A model generated the notes under the pieces. It searched no databases and was not told the DNA's origin. It worked only from the letters and a program-made list of their open reading frames with translations. 20,930 nucleotides of DNA, from assembly GCA_964580435.1 (NCBI GenBank), contig CAZOKP010000046.1, positions 1 through 20,930 on the forward strand. Reading direction: 5' to 3'. Shown here one piece after another: positions 8,519 through 14,784 of this stretch (position 1 is its first letter; every line of letters begins with the position of its first letter). The stretch is from CAZKEW01 sp964580435. GTDB taxonomy: Bacteria > Acidobacteriota > Aminicenantia > Aminicenantales > UBA8522. A program made the position numbers and the translations under genes.

Positions 8519-8528
8519 AAGCACGGAA

Positions 8529-8860
8529 TCAAGAAAAATATTCAGTCGAGGCCTCGGCGGCCATCAAGACTTCCTGATAAGCAATCTGAGGCGGCGGAGG
8601 CTTCTCCGCAACAAAGGTCAGCTTGAGGCGGTCGATGATTCGGTCCACCGCAGCGTAATCCGTGATAAAAGCAATGACCTTCATTGTCCCGCCGCACCTG
8701 GGGCAGGTCATCGGGTCGACCTCGTACACTTTCCGGATCATCTCGGCCCAGCCCTTCGAGGGGATCCGCTTCTCTTCCTCCTCGACTATCCAGAGGGCCA
8801 AGCGAGCGAGGCCCGCCTTCCTCACTTTTCCCCGGTGAGCATTGGCATAGATGCCATAAT
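8529..8860 (-). pseudogene. IS91-family transposase relic (C-terminal quarter)
   Basis: The minus strand encodes the C-terminal part of the IS91-type transposase found complete at 14785-16053: YANAHRGKVRKA, IPSKGWAEMIRKVYEVDP, the zinc-knuckle-like CPRCGGTMKVIAF and YQEVLMAAEASTEYFS, ending at a TGA. The linker between the third and fourth motifs differs from the full copy, so this is a diverged family member and not a recent duplicate. Its upstream part is cut off exactly where the IS3 element begins at 8861, and no continuation is found on the far side of that element. It lacks the HUH motif and catalytic Tyr and cannot be active. Confidence 0.85.
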
Positions 8861-8926
8861 TGACCTGCCCCCCTCAAATCGATCCAGCCGATGCGCTAAG
8901 ATTTTGTTGGACGAAAGGAGTTGAAT

Positions 8927-9205
8927 ATGGGCAGGAAACGGTATTCTCCGGAGCAGATCATCACCATGCTCCGAGAGGCGGAGGTCCTCCTCAGCCAGAG
9001 GACTGCGGTCGCTGAGGTATGCCGCAAGCTAGGGGTAACAGAGCAGACCTACTACCGCTGGCGGAAGGAGAACGGCGGGATGAGGGTCGACCAGGCCAAA
9101 CGCCTCAAGGAGCTCGAGCAAGAGAACGCCAGGTTGAAGAAGCTGGTGGCCGATCTGGCTCTGGATAACGCCATCCTCAAGGAAGCAAACCGGGGAAACT
9201 TCTGA
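8927..9205 (+). CDS. IS3-family transposase OrfA
   Basis: This 92-residue DNA-binding subunit starts at the ATG (8927) six bases after an AAAGGAG site; a TTG six bases earlier is in frame but overlaps the ideal spacing. The helix-turn-helix of PF01527 is evident in RYSPEQIITMLREAE and VAEVCRKLGVTEQTYYRWRKE. A leucine-zipper-like coiled coil follows (LKELEQENARLKKLVADL), used for multimerisation and for contact with OrfB. It ends in the family-typical sequence ANRGNF. Together with OrfB, through -1 frameshifting or separate initiation, it makes the transposase that cuts the element ends. Confidence 0.9.
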   Translation: MGRKRYSPEQIITMLREAEVLLSQRTAVAEVCRKLGVTEQTYYRWRKENGGMRVDQAKRLKELEQENARLKKLVADLALDNAILKEANRGNF

Positions 9206-9228
9206 GCCCGGCCAAAAAGAGCCGGGCA

Positions 9229-10056
9229 GTGGACCATGTGTGTGAGGTTATGGGAGTATCCGAGCGGCGTGCCTATCAGGTGTTAGGTCAACCACGTTCG
9301 ACCCAGCGGCATGTGCGGAAGGTTCCCGAGGACGAAGAGCTATTGATGGAACAGGTTGTTGCCCTAGCCAGTCAGTATGGCCGTTATGGCTACCGAAGGA
9401 TTACGGCGTTGCTGAGGAACGAAGGTTGGAGAGTCAATCATAAGCGGGTGGAGAGGATCTGGCGGCAGGAGGGGTTGAAAGTGCCTCAAAAGCAGCCCAA
9501 GAGAGGCCGGTTGTGGCTCACGGATGGATCGTGCATCCGTCTCCGACCGATGAAGAAGGATCATGTCTGGAGCTATGACATGGTTATGGCCAGGACATCG
9601 GACGGAAAGCCACTCCGGATCCTGGTCATTATCGACGAGTACACTCGGGAATGTTTATCCATGTATGTTGCCCGGAGGATCAGGTCCCGGGAAGTCTTGG
9701 ATCAACTGTACGAACTGTTCCTTAGCCGGGGGATACCTGATTATATTCGGCCCGATAATGGCTCAGAATTCACCGCCAATGCGGTCAGAAGCTGGCTGAA
9801 AGATCTTGGCGTAATCACACTCTACATCGAGTCCGGAAGCCCTTGGGAAAATGGCTATGTCGAATCCTATATCGGGAAGCTTCGGGATGAGCTTCTCAAT
9901 GGAGAGATCTTGGATACCTTGATGGAGGCAAAGGTCCTTGTCGAGAGCTGGCGAAAAGAATACAATCGATTTAGACCGCATAGTTCCTTAGGCTACAGGC
10001 CGCCGGCTCCAGTGGCTTATGAGGTTGAAAAATTCACTCTAGGGCTGGTACATTGA
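9229..10056 (+). CDS. IS3-family transposase OrfB (DDE integrase core)
   Basis: The catalytic subunit is 275 residues from the GTG at 9229; the frame is open further back, and the family-typical sequence KLLSPAKKSRAVDHV shows that the protein normally begins about ten residues earlier, by -1 frameshift from orfA near 9190-9203. The N-terminal HTH_21 region (YGRYGYRRITALLRNEGWRVN) is followed by the rve fold. The DDE triad is intact: D117 in SYDMV, D176 in RPDNGSEF and E212 in YVESYIGKL, with the 35-residue spacing between the last two that defines the IS3 family. No internal stop or frameshift is visible, so the element may still be active. Confidence 0.92.
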   Translation: MDHVCEVMGVSERRAYQVLGQPRSTQRHVRKVPEDEELLMEQVVALASQYGRYGYRRITALLRNEGWRVNHKRVERIWRQEGLKVPQKQPKRGRLWLTDGSCIRLRPMKKDHVWSYDMVMARTSDGKPLRILVIIDEYTRECLSMYVARRIRSREVLDQLYELFLSRGIPDYIRPDNGSEFTANAVRSWLKDLGVITLYIESGSPWENGYVESYIGKLRDELLNGEILDTLMEAKVLVESWRKEYNRFRPHSSLGYRPPAPVAYEVEKFTLGLVH

Positions 10057-10112
10057 TCGGGGTCGGGTCAGAGGTTCTTTACATTGGAACGCTTGAAGTG
10101 GTAAAAAAAATT

Positions 10113-10171
10113 GCATAACAATACGCTCCAGCGGAACCGCTGACGCGGTCCGCTGAGCTTGAACGTTAGAC
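10113..10171 (+). other. Integron attC recombination site (59-base element)
   Basis: The outer boxes are GCATAAC (10113-10119) and GTTAGAC (10165-10171), close to the attC consensus RYYYAAC...GTTRRRY. Between them the arms GCT-c-CAGCGG-a-ACCGC and GCGGT-CCGCTG-AGC pair through TGAC, leaving a C and an A unpaired on one strand. Such extrahelical bases on one arm are the structural hallmark by which integron integrase recognises the folded bottom strand. The length is exactly 59 bp. The first box deviates at one position. Recombination would occur between G and TT of the right box, putting a cassette boundary at 10165/10166, about 70 bases before the isochorismatase start. No integrase gene lies in the window. 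Confidence 0.72.
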
Positions 10172-10236
10172 GGCGGCCTTAGTTATGCGCGACCCGAGTC
10201 GCCATGCATAAGATATGGATAAAAAAGGAGGCTAAT

Positions 10237-10839
10237 ATGGGAGATCCGAGATTGGAGCTGCTGACAGCTCACAACAGCATATTGCTCCTGGTGGATTACC
10301 AGCCGACAATGTTCAAGGGGGTGGGCTCGGGCGACAGGAACGGCATCGCCAACAGCGCCATTGCCGCGGCGAAAGCAGCGAAGATCCTGAACGTGCCGAC
10401 GATCCTGACCTCCATCTGGCCCGAGGGGAACGGAGAGTTCATCAAAGACATCACCGATCTCTTCCCTGGCCAGGAGGTCATTGCGCGCAAGGTACCCGGC
10501 TTCGATGCTTTCGAGGACGAGCGAGTCTTGCAGGCCGTGAAGAAGACCGGACGTAAGAAGCTCGTCATCTCGGGCCTGTGGACCAGCATGTGTTTTGCGT
10601 ACACGGCCATTCATGGATTGCGTGAAGGCTTTGATGTGTACGGCCTGATCGATGCCGGCGGTGACGCCTCGCCGGAGGCTCACACCTATGCGATCCAGCG
10701 CATGTTGCAGGCGGGCGTCGTGCCGCTAACGTGGATGCCCCTTGTCTCTGAGTGGATGCACGACTGGGCCAATCCGAAAGCGGACGAGCTCAAGAAGAAA
10801 GTCTATGGAAGGTACGATGTCGTGCTTAGCATGTGGTAA
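10237..10839 (+). CDS. Isochorismatase-family cysteine hydrolase (YcaC-like)
   Basis: The 200-residue protein begins at the ATG at 10237, five bases after AAGGAGG (10225-10231); an ATG 33 bases earlier is in frame but poorly placed. The cysteine hydrolase triad of PF00857 is complete: D20 in LLLVDYQP, K85 in VIARKVPGFDAF and C119 in SGLWTSMCFAYTA. The family hydrolyses amides or esters such as nicotinamide, N-carbamoyl compounds or isochorismate; the long C-terminus (MPLVSEWMHDWANP) is that of YcaC-like members, whose substrate is not settled. It is cytoplasmic. The gene follows an attC site directly and is probably an integron cassette or its descendant, although I find no clear attC after it. 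Confidence 0.88.
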   Translation: MGDPRLELLTAHNSILLLVDYQPTMFKGVGSGDRNGIANSAIAAAKAAKILNVPTILTSIWPEGNGEFIKDITDLFPGQEVIARKVPGFDAFEDERVLQAVKKTGRKKLVISGLWTSMCFAYTAIHGLREGFDVYGLIDAGGDASPEAHTYAIQRMLQAGVVPLTWMPLVSEWMHDWANPKADELKKKVYGRYDVVLSMW

Positions 10840-11057
10840 AAGCTCGTGGTGTCGGTTCTAGGCATCCACGATCGCATCATCTTGTATGTCACGCGACTCA
10901 CAACGCTCACGTACCGGCTGAGTGTATTGAGAAATCCCTCCTTCCCGCGTGCCGCAGCCTCAAGGGTTGAGCAGGCTGCCGCCCAAAAAGTCGCTTTACC
11001 CGACACGCCGCCTTACGGGAGCGGGTGAGCGACACCGTAGGAGACGGGAGACTACAC
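10840..11057. other. Spacer between two cassette-like genes
   Basis: This 218-base gap contains no convincing gene. If the flanking genes were separate integron cassettes, an attC should lie here, but I find no GTTRRRY/RYYYAAC pair. A hairpin-forming stretch is present around 10960-10985, where GCAGCC and TCAA pair with TTGA and GGCTGC around GGG, with a three-base bulge. It could be a decayed attC stem or a weak terminator. Confidence 0.35.
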
Positions 11058-11657
11058 ATGATTATCTCTAATTACAACAAAACTCCGGTCATACACCCAA
11101 CGTCTTGGGTGGCACCCGATGCTACGATCTGCGGTGATGTCACCATTGGCGCTTATACGCGCATAATGTGGGGAGCAAGGGTGATCGCTGAAGGCGGCCA
11201 AATCGAAATTGGCGAATACTGCATCATCATGGAAAATGCGGTCGTTCGAAGCACGGCACGTCATTCCCTTCAAATTGGACATTATTGTCTCATTGGGCCG
11301 AATGCTCATGTTGTTGGCTGCCTCATTGAAGATGAAGTGTTTATTGCAACCGGTGCGGCAATTTTCCATGGTGCGAAGCTAGGTAAAGGATCGGAGGTAA
11401 GAATCAACGGCGTAGTTCATCTCAAATCGTATCTGACTGCGGGTGCTACAGTGCCAATTGGCTGGGTGGCAGTGGGTGACCCGGCCAACATTCTCCCGCC
11501 GGATCAGCATGACAAAATCTGGACAATTCAAAAGCCGCTGAATTTTCCTTTGGAGGTTTACGGAGTTGATCGTACTGAAGCAGATATTATGATCAAGGTT
11601 ACGAAGCGCTTATCTGAAGCACTTGCTGGGCATAAGGATGATGAGATCGTTTCCTAA
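11058..11657 (+). CDS. Gamma-carbonic-anhydrase-like hexapeptide protein
   Basis: This 199-residue left-handed beta-helix protein is recognised by hexapeptide repeats (VAPDATICGDVTIG, ARVIAEGGQIEIGEYCII, HSLQIGHYCLIGPNAHVVG, LIEDEVFIATGAAIF) and the opening PVIHPTSWVAPDATI that is typical of gamma-CA/PaaY/YrdA proteins. The ATG at 11058 has GGGAG about seven bases upstream; an earlier GTG is less likely. The first metal-ligand His is present (RHSLQIG), but in the second coil the family pattern IGHxAxxHGC is replaced by IGPNAHVVGC, so both other His ligands are lost or moved. A carbonic anhydrase activity is therefore doubtful. The stop codon lies inside the attC-like box that follows, exactly as in many integron cassettes. 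Confidence 0.85.
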   Translation: MIISNYNKTPVIHPTSWVAPDATICGDVTIGAYTRIMWGARVIAEGGQIEIGEYCIIMENAVVRSTARHSLQIGHYCLIGPNAHVVGCLIEDEVFIATGAAIFHGAKLGKGSEVRINGVVHLKSYLTAGATVPIGWVAVGDPANILPPDQHDKIWTIQKPLNFPLEVYGVDRTEADIMIKVTKRLSEALAGHKDDEIVS

Positions 11658-11703
11658 CAAGCGCATTAACCTGGACGTCTGTTCCACGGCCGCCCTTTAG
11701 GCG
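11652..11703 (+). other. Decayed attC-like site
   Basis: TCCTAAC (11652-11658) and TTTAGGC (11697-11703) can serve as outer boxes, with CCTAA pairing TTTAGG. The left half, TAACAAGCGCATTAACCTGG, looks like the left arm of common attC sites. Inside, TGGA pairs with TCCA. The matching right arm (expected to contain a complement of GCGCATTAA) is missing and the right box lacks the conserved G of GTT, so recombination would be poor or absent. The overlap with the stop codon of the preceding gene supports a cassette origin. Confidence 0.45.
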
Positions 11704-11711
11704 AGACGGTA

Positions 11712-11793
11712 TCGAGACGGTAGCTTGGCTTCCGTAACCGATTGATTAAAAGTCGAGACGGTAGCTTGGCTTCCGTAACCGATTGATTAAAAG
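11712..11793. repeat. Perfect 41-bp tandem duplication
   Basis: The unit starts TCGAGACGGTAGCTTGG and ends GATTGATTAAAAG; it occurs twice head to tail with no mismatch (11712-11752 and 11753-11793). A partial third copy, GCGAGACGGTA, precedes it at 11701-11711. Perfect identity implies a recent duplication by slippage or unequal exchange. There are no spacers, so it is not a CRISPR. Confidence 0.9.
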
Positions 11794-11876
11794 ACATATC
11801 CGCTTTTATTCATCCTAATCGTATTGCTTAGAGTGCTGTTTTTGCGCTCAAAAACGTTATTGTAAGAAAGCCTCTA

Positions 11877-12020
11877 TTAAATTAAAATTCTCAAGGTGAT
11901 CGGTAACTCCTGCTTCTTGCCGCCTGAGAGGACCAGCAGCCGGATTTTTGTGCCGGAGGGATCCAACCTAAACTCGGCGCATAAATGCTCACTCAGCCAT
12001 TGGTGATGAAAACGAAATCC
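11877..12020 (-). pseudogene. Possible C-terminal remnant of an unknown protein
   Basis: On the minus strand 47 codons are open between stops and read GFRFHHQWLSEHLCAEF, RLDPSGTKIRLLVLSGG and KKQELPITLRILI. The composition is protein-like, but there is no start codon in a good position and no ribosome binding site. I do not recognise the family. It could be the tail of a gene removed by the events that placed the attC region here, or chance. Confidence 0.25.
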
Positions 12021-12052
12021 TTATCTCTCGGTTATTGGAGAAGGATGATAAG

Positions 12053-12436
12053 ATGAAGGAGTCTCAATACGGGCCCTGTGGGCTTTTTTGTGGAGCGTGT
12101 GGGGCGATGGATTGTGGCGGCTGTGGCAGTGACAATATCGATGATTATGTAAAGCAGTGTAAGTTCAGACGTTGCGCTAAAGAAAAAAGTATTGATTTTT
12201 GCAGCTTTTGCGGCGACTATCCGTGCAAAGAACTTGATAAGTTCATGAACGACGAATGGCCGCATCATTGGACGATGGGGCCAAATCTTGAGTACATCAA
12301 GAAGAATGGGCTTGAAAGGTGGCTAAGTGCCCAGAAGAAAGAATGGTCGTGCGACAGTTGTGGCGCCAGGATATACTGGTATCAGAAGAGCTGTAGTTGT
12401 GGGCGGCAGTTGGAGGGGTGGGCTCTGCCGGAGTAG
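12053..12436 (+). CDS. DUF3795 cysteine-rich protein
   Basis: The 127-residue protein starts at the ATG at 12053 after GGAGAAGG (12038-12045); an in-frame TTG at 12035 is less likely. It matches the DUF3795 pattern (PF12675): CGLFCGACG at residues 9-17, then CGGCGS, a third cysteine group in CKFRRCAKEKSIDFCSFCGDYPCKEL, and a C-terminal rubredoxin/zinc-ribbon-like WSCDSCGARIYWYQKSCSCG. Several CxxC pairs suggest that it binds one or two zinc ions or an iron-sulphur centre. It is probably cytoplasmic, with no known function. Its position between the attC-like region and an IS91 relic suggests an accessory gene. Confidence 0.8.
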   Translation: MKESQYGPCGLFCGACGAMDCGGCGSDNIDDYVKQCKFRRCAKEKSIDFCSFCGDYPCKELDKFMNDEWPHHWTMGPNLEYIKKNGLERWLSAQKKEWSCDSCGARIYWYQKSCSCGRQLEGWALPE

Positions 12437-12518
12437 TTTTTCGCCTGAGAGGTACAGCCCAGCATGGAACAAAAGGGACGAGTATATTTTATTGGATTTG
12501 AATTCTTGCAGTTGGCGG

Positions 12519-12606
12519 ATTCAAGATGACCTTTGTCGCAGCCAAGCCCTCATCGCCTCAGTTCGCTTTTCAAGAGCTTCTGATGGCTGCCGAGACCTCG
12601 GCCAGC
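12519..12606 (+). pseudogene. IS91-family transposase relic (last 28 codons)
   Basis: The plus strand reads MTFVAAKPSSPQFAFQELLMAAETSAS, which aligns with the C-terminal end of the other copies (LTFVADKPPPPHIAYQEYLMTAETSAEYFF in the full-length element). The preceding bases (CGGATTCAAGATGACCTTTG) also align with the DNA of the full copy. It is a short degenerate fragment, with the final codons replaced. It lies about 100 bases before the truncated galU. Confidence 0.7.
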
Positions 12607-12695
12607 GGTGCTGGATATCATGGAAATCAAATATACGGCCTGCAATCTAATGTGGATAATTTTAGGATAATACTGCAATTTTGCGGGGATATTAG

Positions 12696-13265
12696 ATGGA
12701 ATCACATCATATAGCGCTCGGCCTTGGCCACGCCATCCTGAAGGCCGAGAATTTTGCCGCTGGCGAGCCGGTGGCCGCCCTCACGCCCGATGATATCTAC
12801 GACTGCTCTATCCCGTGCCTCAAACAGCTTATTGACAAATTCGTTAAGCTTCGAGGTGCTGTGATTGTTTTGGGATGCGTGGATAAAGAAGGGACAAAAA
12901 AGTATGGCATCATCAAGGTCAAAAAGCAGGTCTCAGACCGGGTTTTCGAGGTTGCGGATATGATGGAGAAACCCGGGCCAGAGAAGGCTTTCTCAGATTT
13001 GGGAATCCTCGGCCGCTATGTTTTTGCGCCCGAGATTTTCGAAGCGATAAAAAAGACGCCGCCTGATTCGAGAGGTGAGATTCAAATCACGGACGCCATC
13101 CGGGTCCTTCTCTGCAGCCAGCCTGTTTATGGGTATCTCTTTGAGGGGAAGCGCTATGACTGCGGAAACAAGCTCGGGCTCCAGGAGGCCACTATCGCCC
13201 TTGCCCTCAAACATCCGGAATTCGGCCGGCCTGTAAAAGGGATCATCAAGTCGCTCTTGCGCTGA
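12696..13265 (+). pseudogene. galU: UTP-glucose-1-phosphate uridylyltransferase gene lacking its 5' third
   Basis: From GLGHAIL onward the protein matches GalU: VAALTPDDIYD (metal-binding Asp region), KYGIIKVKK, MMEKPGPEKAFSDLGILGRYVFAPEIF, SRGEIQITDAI and FEGKRYDCGNKLGLQEATI. GalU makes UDP-glucose for cell-surface polysaccharide. A normal enzyme is about 290 residues; only about 185 remain. The N-terminal nucleotide-binding signature (GxGTRFLP) and the catalytic lysine are missing, so the remaining protein should be inactive. The ATG at 12696 lies a few codons before the homology and has no good ribosome binding site. The break lies close to an IS91 relic. The remaining part has no internal stop, so truncation may be recent or the fragment may be retained. 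Confidence 0.85.
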
Positions 13266-13298
13266 TTGTCCTTGCGAGGAACGGAATTGAGGCCCCGA

Positions 13299-13682
13299 TT
13301 ACTTTGACTCGCCCAGGCGGAAGTACTTCCCGATTTCATTAAGCAGTTTATCCCGCTTGTACGGTTTTGAAAGGAAGCTGATCAGGTCTTTCTTGCTGCT
13401 GATCTTCTCTTCTTTTTCTGAAATAAGGGAAGACAGAAATATTACCGGAATCTGGCTTGTCTTCGGGTCGTTTTTGAGAATACTGGAAACCTCGCCGCCG
13501 TCAAGGCCGGGCATCATGATATCGAGAATGATCACCCGGGGAAGCGTCTCTTTTGCTTTCGTTATTCCTTCTTCGCCGTTGGAAGCTAGGATAACAGAAT
13601 ACCCGGCGTTGGTTAAAGTGGACTTCAGCATATTTTGGGCAATGATGTCATCGTCAACAACGAGAATCTCTTTCTCTTCCAT
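13299..13682 (-). CDS. Single-domain response regulator (receiver domain)
   Basis: The 127-residue CheY-like receiver (PF00072) has all the conserved residues: the acidic cluster D10-D12 in VVDDD, phospho-acceptor D54 in ILDIMMPG, S84 in FLSS in place of the usual Thr/Ser switch, and K106 in LSKPY. No output domain follows. The ATG at 13682 is chosen because AAGGTGAG lies just upstream; a TTG five codons earlier is also in frame. Such stand-alone receivers take phosphate from a histidine kinase and act by protein contact. No kinase gene is nearby. It converges with the galU fragment, with 33 bases between stops. Confidence 0.88.
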   Translation of the reverse strand: MEEKEILVVDDDIIAQNMLKSTLTNAGYSVILASNGEEGITKAKETLPRVIILDIMMPGLDGGEVSSILKNDPKTSQIPVIFLSSLISEKEEKISSKKDLISFLSKPYKRDKLLNEIGKYFRLGESK

Positions 13683-13796
13683 TTTTCTCACCTTCAAAAG
13701 TAATATTTTTATATTCCGTTATAGGCACAACTCCCCTTCTATTTAGACGCTTGAGAGTCAAAAAACTTCTTAGAGGAGGGAAATTTTGAGCTGTAA

Positions 13797-14401
13797 TCAC
13801 GATGAGCCCATCCGCCATCTGTTGACTCTCTCCCACTCAAACCGCACCGTGCGACCGTTCTGGTATTTCCCCTTCTCTAGCAGCCGGAGCTTTTTCTTAA
13901 ACAGCCGCCGGTTGTGCCCGTTCTCCCGGTTCAACCCGGGCGTTGCGGCGTCGTCAAGTTCGAGAAGCGTCAGCTCCTCCAGCCGCATGATCCTGCAGGC
14001 GCTCTTGAACTGCAGGTGCAAGAATATATCGTTTTTCCCGTGTGATGACCACAGAAGTCCTCGTCATGCCCGCCCACCCTCCAGAACATTTTCCGATGGA
14101 CCAGGAAGGAGTGCGGATGCGGGCATTTTGTCGAACCATCCTCACGCTTGCGGCCGAGATTCCGCGCTCCGGGCTGACTCCAAGGAATGTCCTCCTTGAT
14201 CCGCACCAGCGTCAGGTTCATTGGACAATCGGGTGCAACCATCGCAGGTTGCGGTGAGCCGTCGTCCACAAGCACAAATTCAACCCGCCGGGCCAGCTCT
14301 CGAGGAAATTGGGTCCACACTTGCAGTTGGCGTTCAAGGCAGACTTTATTGTCATAATACGGATAGCCTAACATGAGTTCAATCATTTCTAGGAATTCCA
14401 T
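13797..14401 (-). pseudogene. Glycosyltransferase family 2 pseudogene
   Basis: The minus strand keeps much of a GT-A family 2 glycosyltransferase: LMLGYPYYDNKVCLERQLQVW, VEFVLVDDGSP, LTLVRIKEDIPWSQPGARNLG and HPHSFLVHRKMFWRVGGHDED. Between ARNLG and HPHSF about 40 residues that normally include the DxD metal site are missing. Around 14040 a frameshift after FCGHH moves the frame to GKNDIFLHLQFKSACRIMRL and on through YQNGRTVRFEWERVN to a stop at 13797-13799. With the DxD gone and the frame broken it cannot be active. Together with galU it suggests that a polysaccharide locus once stood here. Confidence 0.75.
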
Positions 14402-14462
14402 TGAATAAGCCTAACATATTAAAAGCGGTGCGGTCAATAAATAGCCGGATACTAGAATGGGG

Positions 14463-14479
14463 GGTTCTCCCGGAGAACC
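14463..14479. repeat. Palindrome GGTTCTCC-C-GGAGAACC (dispersed copy 2)
   Basis: This 8-bp perfect inverted repeat is framed by GGGG on the left and GTCCCC on the right, so the stem may extend to about 11 pairs with one mismatch. It has the same core as the palindrome at 1430-1444. It looks like a repetitive extragenic palindrome; no REP-associated tyrosine transposase gene is in the window. Confidence 0.6.
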
Positions 14480-14497
14480 GTCCCCGGCTTTTCACTT

Positions 14498-14520
14498 GTG
14501 GACACTGTGTCCACTTTTTT
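14498..14520 (+). terminator. Perfect palindrome followed by a T-run
   Basis: GTGGACAC-T-GTGTCCAC is an 8-bp perfect stem with a one-base centre, followed at once by six T (14515-14520), the form of an intrinsic terminator on the plus strand. There is no intact plus-strand gene before it, and a one-base loop is too tight without opening the top pairs. It may instead belong with the neighbouring palindrome as a repeat unit. Confidence 0.35.
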
Positions 14521-14670
14521 GCCGTTATAGCCTTCTTGTAATCGCCTAAATTTTCTCATTTTTTCGCAATATTTCATTAGCAGGAAACAAGGCTAACTAT
14601 CTGATATTCAAAGAAATTGAATAAGCTAATATGCAAAGACTTTCAAAGAATTCAAGGAAGCCATGTCTAC

Positions 14671-14703
14671 GGCGAGGCCTTCTTTGAAAAAGGCCTCCTC
14701 GCC
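14671..14703. repeat. Hairpin 80 bases upstream of IS91 transposase
   Basis: GGCGAGG pairs with CCTCGCC, and CCTT with AAGG, leaving a three-base bulge on one side. Rolling-circle IS91 elements carry hairpins near their terminal sequences, so this is a candidate for part of the element end, but comparison with a second complete copy is needed to say so. Confidence 0.35.
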
Positions 14704-14784
14704 TGCCGGACCCCTTCCCCTTTTTCCAGGGCGATATGGTCATTTCCGTGGCCATGGCCCGTTTCTTGAGGCCATTCTCCCAGC

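Larger units (their letters stand above)
8861..10070 (+). mobile_element. Complete IS3-family insertion sequence (IS407-like group)
   Basis: The 1210-bp element carries orfA and orfB in the usual IS3 arrangement, with orfB in the -1 frame. The ends form imperfect inverted repeats: TGACCTGCCCCCC at 8861-8873 and, read inward from the other side, TGACCCGACCCCG (10058-10070), 10 of 13 matching. The length, the TGA outer ends and the protein sequences fit the IS407 group. The bases next to the two ends (TAAT on the left, GAGG on the right) are not a direct repeat, although a 4-bp duplication is usual. The left side is inside an IS91 transposase relic and the right side is 42 bases from an attC site, so a rearrangement after insertion is likely. 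Confidence 0.85.
11658..12052. other. Intergenic stretch between gamma-CA-like and DUF3795 genes
   Basis: The 395 bases hold the attC-like site, the 41-bp tandem repeat, a hairpin GTTTTTG-cgct-CAAAAAC at 11838-11855, and a possible minus-strand protein remnant at 11877-12020. No complete gene is seen. Confidence 0.5.
14402..14784. other. Intergenic region with palindromes upstream of IS91 transposase
   Basis: No gene is visible in these 383 bases. They contain two strong palindromes (14463-14479 and 14498-14514), an AT-rich stretch, a hairpin near the transposase (14671-14703), and an 11-base direct repeat ATTGAATAAGC at 14400-14410 and 14616-14626 that brackets the palindromes. The left end of the IS91 element must lie somewhere here but I cannot fix it. 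Confidence 0.5.

Noticed and set aside
10183..10683. A 166-codon minus-strand ORF
   Set aside because: It is antisense to the isochorismatase-family gene, whose catalytic triad is complete.
11712..11793. Possible CRISPR array
   Set aside because: The two 41-bp units are directly adjacent without spacers, and no cas gene is present.
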